From Streptomyces amritsarensis (GTDB taxonomy: Bacteria > Actinomycetota > Actinomycetes > Streptomycetales > Streptomycetaceae), in NCBI RefSeq assembly GCF_001953875.1, contig NZ_MQUR01000004.1, positions 1-64,000 of the forward strand: DNA of 64,000 nt. Direction: 5' to 3'. The notes beneath the pieces are model-generated. The model was given only the letters and a program-made list of their open reading frames with translations, had not been told where the DNA came from and searched no databases. Made by a program: the position numbers and the translations under genes. This document shows positions 59,453 through 64,000 of the stretch, piece after piece; within the stretch, counting starts at the first letter, position 1, and each line of letters starts with the position of its first letter.

Positions 59453-61564
59453 TCACGGGGTGGGGCGTGCGAGGAACGTGTCGATCGCCGTGGCGACTTC
59501 GGGGTGGGCGAGGTACTCCTCGATGCTGTGGGCCCGGTCGCTCGCGTTCACCACCGCGTGCTCCTCCGTCAGCTTGCCCCAGACGGGCTCCAACGGGCAG
59601 CCGATGGCCACCGCGTCGGTCGGGCACCAGGCGTTGACCCACTCGCGTACGGCCCCGGGGCGGCTGGTGCCCGGCGGGAGGAGCCGACTGGTGATCGCGT
59701 TCATCCCCAGGGGGCTGCCCGCGGTGACGAGGAGGGTGACCTTCATGCCCGCGGGGAGCCGGTTGGCGACGAGGTCCATGCCGACCACCGTGCCGAGGCT
59801 GTGGGTCACCAGGACCAGCTCGCCTTCGCGTGGGATCTCCTCGGACACCCGGTCCAGGACGGCCTCGCGGACCGCGCGGTCGCCGAGGTAGGCGTCCACG
59901 TCGCGGAAGATGGTCGCGATGGCCAGCGCGTCCACGTCGGTCTTGGCCGCCAGCCAGCCCAGGGCGCCCTGGAGTGATCCGACGATCGTGCTGCCGATGT
60001 TCTCCGCGGCCTGCTGCCCGTCCTGCGGCATGCCGGCGAGGGCGGCGGCCTCCATGACGAGCTGCTCGTACGTCCCCTGCTCGGAGCGGGCGGCGAAGGC
60101 CTCCAGTGCCGCCGCGGCCGGCGCGTCGGCGTAGGCGGCGGGCAGCGCCTCGTGCTGCCCGATGACCTCGACGATGCGGTCGCCGTAGTAGGGGAACCAG
60201 ACGTCCTGCGGGTCGACGGTGCGGAGGCCGGCGCGGGTGAGCCCGTGGTTGAGTCCCCCGGTCCAGCCGCGGCGCAGCGTCTCGGGGTCCTTGCCCTGCT
60301 GGCTCCTGCCGTGCAGGAAGACCAGGTGCCGGGCACCGCCGAACGCGTTCATCGGGGCCTTCAGGCCGACCCGGGAGCCGGCGGGCGCCGCCTCCCGCGG
60401 GGCGGGGGCCGGGGTCCGGGCCGGGGCCACGGCCGGCGCCACGGGCGTTGTGGGCGTTGCGGGCGCCACGGGTGTTACGGGCGCGAGCGGTGCGACCGGC
60501 GTCTCCACCGGGGCGGCCACGGCGTCCTGCCGCAGCCCCGATTCGGCTCCCATCTCCGCCAGCAGCGCGCGCCGCCCGGCGTCCAGCGGCTGTGCGGCCA
60601 GGTGCTTGAGGATGGAGCTGGTGCGGGCGCCTTCGTTGGAGACGTAGTCGACGGTGTCGTCGCTGTCGACGCCGCTCCGCCAGAGCTGGCCGTCCTTGCG
60701 CAGGATGCGGCCCTGGGCGTCCGTTCTCGGCACGCCCATGTGGTGGAGCGCCACGACCTCCCACTGGTCGTTGTAGACCGGGGAACCGGAGTTGCCGGGC
60801 TCGGTGTCGGTCCGGTAGTGGAGGAAGTCGTCGAGCCGCTGCACGAGGGCGTTGTCGCGGAGCGCGATCTCCTTGAGCCGGCCCATCGGGTGGCCGATGA
60901 CGTTCACCGGTTCGTTCTGGACGAGTTTGCCCTGCTGGATGCTGAGCTGGTTCCAGCCGAACATCTCGCCGGCGAGAGTTCCGTCGGTGGCGGGAGCGAC
61001 GGCCACCAGCGCGTAGTCGAGGTGCCTGTCCGCCGTGAAGAACGTGTCCGGGTCGAAGGTGAACCGGATCGCTGCGTCGGGTGCGTTGTCGATGGTGACC
61101 TGGGCGTTGAACTCCAGGAAGCAGCGCCGCGCCGTCTGCGCGTCCGGCAGCACGTGGTGGTTGGTGAGCAGCAGCCGCGGGGAGACCAGGAAGCCGGTTC
61201 CGTGCGGCCTTTCGAGGCCGCCGCGGAGGATCGAGATCCGGGCGACGGTGGCGGCCGCGCGGGCACCTCGGGGCAGGAAGCTCCACGGCTGGAGGTCCTT
61301 GGTGAGTCCGATGACCCGCTCCAGGGTTTCGGGCAGGTCCAGCGCCTCCGCGTGGACGCCCTCCACCGCCGCCGTCGGCGGGATCCCGCCCCGTTCGAGC
61401 AGCCGGCCGGCCCGGGAGGCGATCCGCTCGGGGGTGTCCGGGTACCGCACCCCGGCCGCCAGCTGCGCCTCGATCTCCTTGCGCTCCGCGGACGCCTCGC
61501 GGTACCGCTGCACCGCAGCCTGCTGCTGTTCCCGCTCTTCCGGGGATTCGTTGGATGGGAGCAT
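59453..61564 (-). CDS. Trypsin-like protease fused to an alpha/beta hydrolase
   Basis: A 703-residue fusion protein with no signal peptide. A charged N-terminal helix (about 8-35) precedes a helical region to 110. A V8/trypsin-like serine protease domain (about 110-325) has H137 (TNHHV), D183 (HLDYALV) and S259 (PGNSGSP). After a Pro/Val-rich linker (about 345-400), a hydrolase domain (about 410-703) contains THSLGT as nucleophile elbow and a late EEHAVV His. I chose ATG at 61564; the frame is open further. Proteases of this type with extra catalytic domains occur in bacterial signalling or conflict systems. It is divergent from the peroxidase fusion gene. Confidence 0.85.
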   Translation of the reverse strand: MLPSNESPEEREQQQAAVQRYREASAERKEIEAQLAAGVRYPDTPERIASRAGRLLERGGIPPTAAVEGVHAEALDLPETLERVIGLTKDLQPWSFLPRGARAAATVARISILRGGLERPHGTGFLVSPRLLLTNHHVLPDAQTARRCFLEFNAQVTIDNAPDAAIRFTFDPDTFFTADRHLDYALVAVAPATDGTLAGEMFGWNQLSIQQGKLVQNEPVNVIGHPMGRLKEIALRDNALVQRLDDFLHYRTDTEPGNSGSPVYNDQWEVVALHHMGVPRTDAQGRILRKDGQLWRSGVDSDDTVDYVSNEGARTSSILKHLAAQPLDAGRRALLAEMGAESGLRQDAVAAPVETPVAPLAPVTPVAPATPTTPVAPAVAPARTPAPAPREAAPAGSRVGLKAPMNAFGGARHLVFLHGRSQQGKDPETLRRGWTGGLNHGLTRAGLRTVDPQDVWFPYYGDRIVEVIGQHEALPAAYADAPAAAALEAFAARSEQGTYEQLVMEAAALAGMPQDGQQAAENIGSTIVGSLQGALGWLAAKTDVDALAIATIFRDVDAYLGDRAVREAVLDRVSEEIPREGELVLVTHSLGTVVGMDLVANRLPAGMKVTLLVTAGSPLGMNAITSRLLPPGTSRPGAVREWVNAWCPTDAVAIGCPLEPVWGKLTEEHAVVNASDRAHSIEEYLAHPEVATAIDTFLARPTP

Positions 61565-61902
61565 GCCACTCACCGTTCTGTCGCTGTGGGTCTTCCGACG
61601 CCTTCCAGAAGGCGGACGCGCATCCGATGCCGCAACAACAACGGGTGCGGCCGCGCCCGCGCCGGGCGGAGCGGACGGCATGGATCGGACCGGCTTCCTG
61701 GGGCGATGTCCCGGCGCAGAAGAATCCGGGCCGCTGCGCCGGACAGGTGCCGGGCGGAGCGGCGGGCGCGGTTGCACCGTGATGCCCCGGATCCCGCCTT
61801 TCACCTGGGTTTTCGCCTGTCTGCCGCGCTCCGCACGACAGCTGCCGAGGGCTGGGGCAGCGTCGTGGGGAGTGCACGGAGATCCCCTGGGAAGAGGCTC
61901 GC

Positions 61903-64000
61903 ATGGACGAGGTCGAACAGTACGAGCGCTACGCCGGCGGCAGTCCGGAGGCCGAGCGGCTGGTCTTCGAACGGCTGGCGCATGAGCTGCTGCGGGTGCA
62001 GCACAAGGTGAGGAAACGCAGTGGCGCCGCCGCCGTCGACCGGACCTTCCACGCCAAGGCGGTCCTGGGCGTGGAGAACGCCCGGCTGAAGTTCCGCGAG
62101 GACCTGCCGCAGGAGCTGCGGGCGGGTTTCGCCGCGCCCGGCGCCGAGTACCCGGTCACGGTCCGGCTCTCCAACGCCAGCGGGGCGCGCCAGCCGGACT
62201 TCGCGCCCGATCTGCGCGGTGCGGCGCTGCGCGTCGAGGCGGGTCCGGGTGAGACCCACGATCTGCTGATGACGAGCTTCCCGGTCTCCCACGCCCGCGA
62301 CGCGCGCGAGTTCGTCGCCTTCGCCAAGGCCATGGCGGGTGCCGACACGCGGCTGCGCAAGGGGATCGCCCTGTTCCTCAAGCTGCCCCTGGCGGTCGGC
62401 CGGCCCGCGGCCACCCGTATGCGGCGCAACATCGTCGCGGGTACCCGGCGCACGGTGCGCAGCCTGGCCCTGGAGACGTACTGGAGCCGCGGCGCGATCC
62501 TGTGGGGCGACCGGGGGCCGGTGCGCTACCAGTTGCGGCCCGCCGCGTCCGCCGCGCCGGCCCCGGCCGCGTCGGGTACCGACCCCGACTACCTGCGGCG
62601 CGAGCTCTCCGGGCGGCTGCGTCAGGGGGACGTCGTCTTCGAGCTGTGCGTGCAGCGCTACGTGGACGCCCGGCGCACGCCGATCGAGGACGGTGCGGCC
62701 GAGTGGCAGGAGGGTGTCGCACCCGTCGTGCCGGTGGCCACGCTGACCGTCCCGCGCCAGGACGTCGACACCGCGCAGGCGCGCGCCGCCGCGGCACGGG
62801 TCGACCTGCTGGCGTTCAACCCGTGGCACACCTCGGAGGACTTCCGCCCCCTGGGGAACCTCAACCGTGCCCGCAAGGCCGCCTACGAGGCGAGCAGCGC
62901 CCACCGCCTCGGCCGGCGCTTCGTGACGGTCGAGCCGCGCCGCAACACCCTGCTCGGGGTGCCGCTGCGGGCCGGCTTCCGCACGGTCAACCGCTTCGTC
63001 CCGTGGCACCGGCTGCCCACCCCGCTCGGCCTGCTCAACCTCATGGCCTTCCGGCAGACGCTGCGGCGGCACAACCTGATCGACACCGAACCCCACGAGG
63101 CTCCGCCCGTGGCCGGGCCGGTGGAGGCGCCGCCGGACGAGGAGCTGCTGGTCAGGCGGAGTTACGACGGCTCGTACAACGACCTGTCGGCGCCGCGGAT
63201 GGGGGCCGCAGGGGCGATGTTCGGCCGCACCATGCCGCCCGTCTACCGCCCGGACCGCTTCGACTCGCCCAATCCGGTCACCGTCAGCAGGGAACTGCTG
63301 CGGCGTGAGGCGTTCATCCCCGCGACCTCGCTGAACGTCATCGCCGCCGCGTGGATCCAGTTCCAGGTGCACGACTGGGTCAAGCACCGGCGGCATCCGG
63401 TCTCCACCCGCAGCGTGGAGGTGCCGCTGCCGCCCGGGGAGACGTGGCAGAACACGCCGGGCGGCCCGCGCGAGGCGGTGATGCGCTTCGGCGAGGACGA
63501 GGCGGCGGCGACGCCCGGCGGGCGGCCGCCGATCGTGTTCGCCAGCGACGTGTCGCACTGGTGGGACGGCTCGGAGGTCTACGGCGGCGACCGGGCGGCC
63601 GCGACGGCGCTGCGCGAGCCCGACGGCGGCGCCGGCCTGCGGCTGGAGGACGGGCACCTGCCGGGCGGCCCGAACGGCTCCCCGCTCACCGGGTTCACCG
63701 ACAACTGGTGGCTCGGCCTGAGCGCCATGCACACGCTCTTCGCCCGTGAGCACAACGCGGTGTGCGAAGCCCTGCGGCACGAGTATCCGCGCATGGACGA
63801 GGAACGGGTCTACCACACGGCCCGGCTGGTCGTCTCGGCCCTGATCGCGAAGATCCACACGGTCGAGTGGACGCCCGCGATCCTCGCCACCGAGACGCTC
63901 GACGTCGGCATGCGGACCAACTGGCAGGGGCCGCCGAAGAAGTGGCTCGACCAGCTGGGCGTCTGGCTGCTGGAGGCGAACGGGCGCCAGGGCATCCCGA
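61903..64000 (+). CDS. Catalase-like and animal haem peroxidase fusion (partial, runs off the window)
   Basis: At least 699 residues from ATG 61903, with GAAGAGG upstream and no stop before the window end. The N-terminal 330 residues resemble a catalase core (VDRTFHAKAVLGVENA with H50), but the distal Asn of catalases is not visible. From about 415 onward the sequence matches animal-type peroxidases of the cyclooxygenase/linoleate dioxygenase group: FQVHDW has the distal His, and MHTLFAREHN and the following helix are typical. The proximal haem ligand region lies beyond the window. It may oxidise fatty acids. Divergence from the protease/hydrolase gene suggests a linked function. Confidence 0.85.
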   Translation, partial: MDEVEQYERYAGGSPEAERLVFERLAHELLRVQHKVRKRSGAAAVDRTFHAKAVLGVENARLKFREDLPQELRAGFAAPGAEYPVTVRLSNASGARQPDFAPDLRGAALRVEAGPGETHDLLMTSFPVSHARDAREFVAFAKAMAGADTRLRKGIALFLKLPLAVGRPAATRMRRNIVAGTRRTVRSLALETYWSRGAILWGDRGPVRYQLRPAASAAPAPAASGTDPDYLRRELSGRLRQGDVVFELCVQRYVDARRTPIEDGAAEWQEGVAPVVPVATLTVPRQDVDTAQARAAAARVDLLAFNPWHTSEDFRPLGNLNRARKAAYEASSAHRLGRRFVTVEPRRNTLLGVPLRAGFRTVNRFVPWHRLPTPLGLLNLMAFRQTLRRHNLIDTEPHEAPPVAGPVEAPPDEELLVRRSYDGSYNDLSAPRMGAAGAMFGRTMPPVYRPDRFDSPNPVTVSRELLRREAFIPATSLNVIAAAWIQFQVHDWVKHRRHPVSTRSVEVPLPPGETWQNTPGGPREAVMRFGEDEAAATPGGRPPIVFASDVSHWWDGSEVYGGDRAAATALREPDGGAGLRLEDGHLPGGPNGSPLTGFTDNWWLGLSAMHTLFAREHNAVCEALRHEYPRMDEERVYHTARLVVSALIAKIHTVEWTPAILATETLDVGMRTNWQGPPKKWLDQLGVWLLEANGRQGIP

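Overview
The window is chromosomal DNA from a high-GC actinomycete, almost certainly a Streptomyces or close relative. The signs are the GC-rich third codon positions, many GTG and some TTG starts, a complete conservon (histidine kinase, roadblock, DUF742, GTPase), a SARP regulator, several P450s and families typical of streptomycetes. I found no tRNA, rRNA, CRISPR array, insertion sequence or prophage.

Region 1 (about 49-17486) is a specialised-metabolite cluster. A leftward series of genes carries a SARP activator, an aldehyde dehydrogenase, an adenylation-carrier didomain NRPS, a thioesterase, an MbtH protein, a P450, a second NRPS (adenylation, carrier, heterocyclisation and methyltransferase domains), a phosphopantetheinyl transferase, an AlkZ-like HTH_42 protein and an MFS exporter. 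A rightward series carries a tryptophan halogenase, a flavin reductase and a cation/proton antiporter. The 175-bp space between the two series holds two divergent pairs of 11-bp-period heptamer repeats of the kind SARPs bind. A coherent reading is a halogenated, tryptophan-derived small molecule with an azoline ring. Its amino acid would be hydroxylated on the carrier protein, and self-protection would come from a DNA glycosylase-like protein and efflux. The substrates and product are inference.

Region 2 (17522-28892) is mixed metabolism: a GNAT acetyltransferase, a universal stress protein with an APC permease, a histidine phosphatase, a DUF1275 membrane protein, an Lrp regulator, a HAD phosphatase, a P450 with a flavin monooxygenase, a short MltG-type protein, and an ABC exporter divergent from a MarR regulator with nested palindromes between them.

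Region 3 (28933-41708) holds a fused FAD/Fe-S dehydrogenase, a heterodimeric ABC exporter with complementary degenerate ATP sites, a membrane metal-dependent hydrolase, a Ski2-like helicase, a TesB thioesterase, a SEC-C protein and a DUF6397 protein.

Region 4 (41835-51380) centres on the conservon at 42799-47010, with a second roadblock paralogue and an FMN/F420-type oxidoreductase beside it. It is followed by an MHYT sensor, a methyltransferase, an MpaB-like oxygenase, a conserved hypothetical and TrmO.

Region 5 (51564-64000) has an orphan class I isoprenoid synthase with a TTG start and palindromic leader, a small membrane protein, an MFS efflux pump, a Cys-rich DUF5685 protein and an FKBP. 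It continues with a membrane Ser/Thr kinase and a Lys-rich membrane protein. It ends with a protease/hydrolase fusion divergent from a catalase-like/animal-peroxidase fusion that runs off the window.
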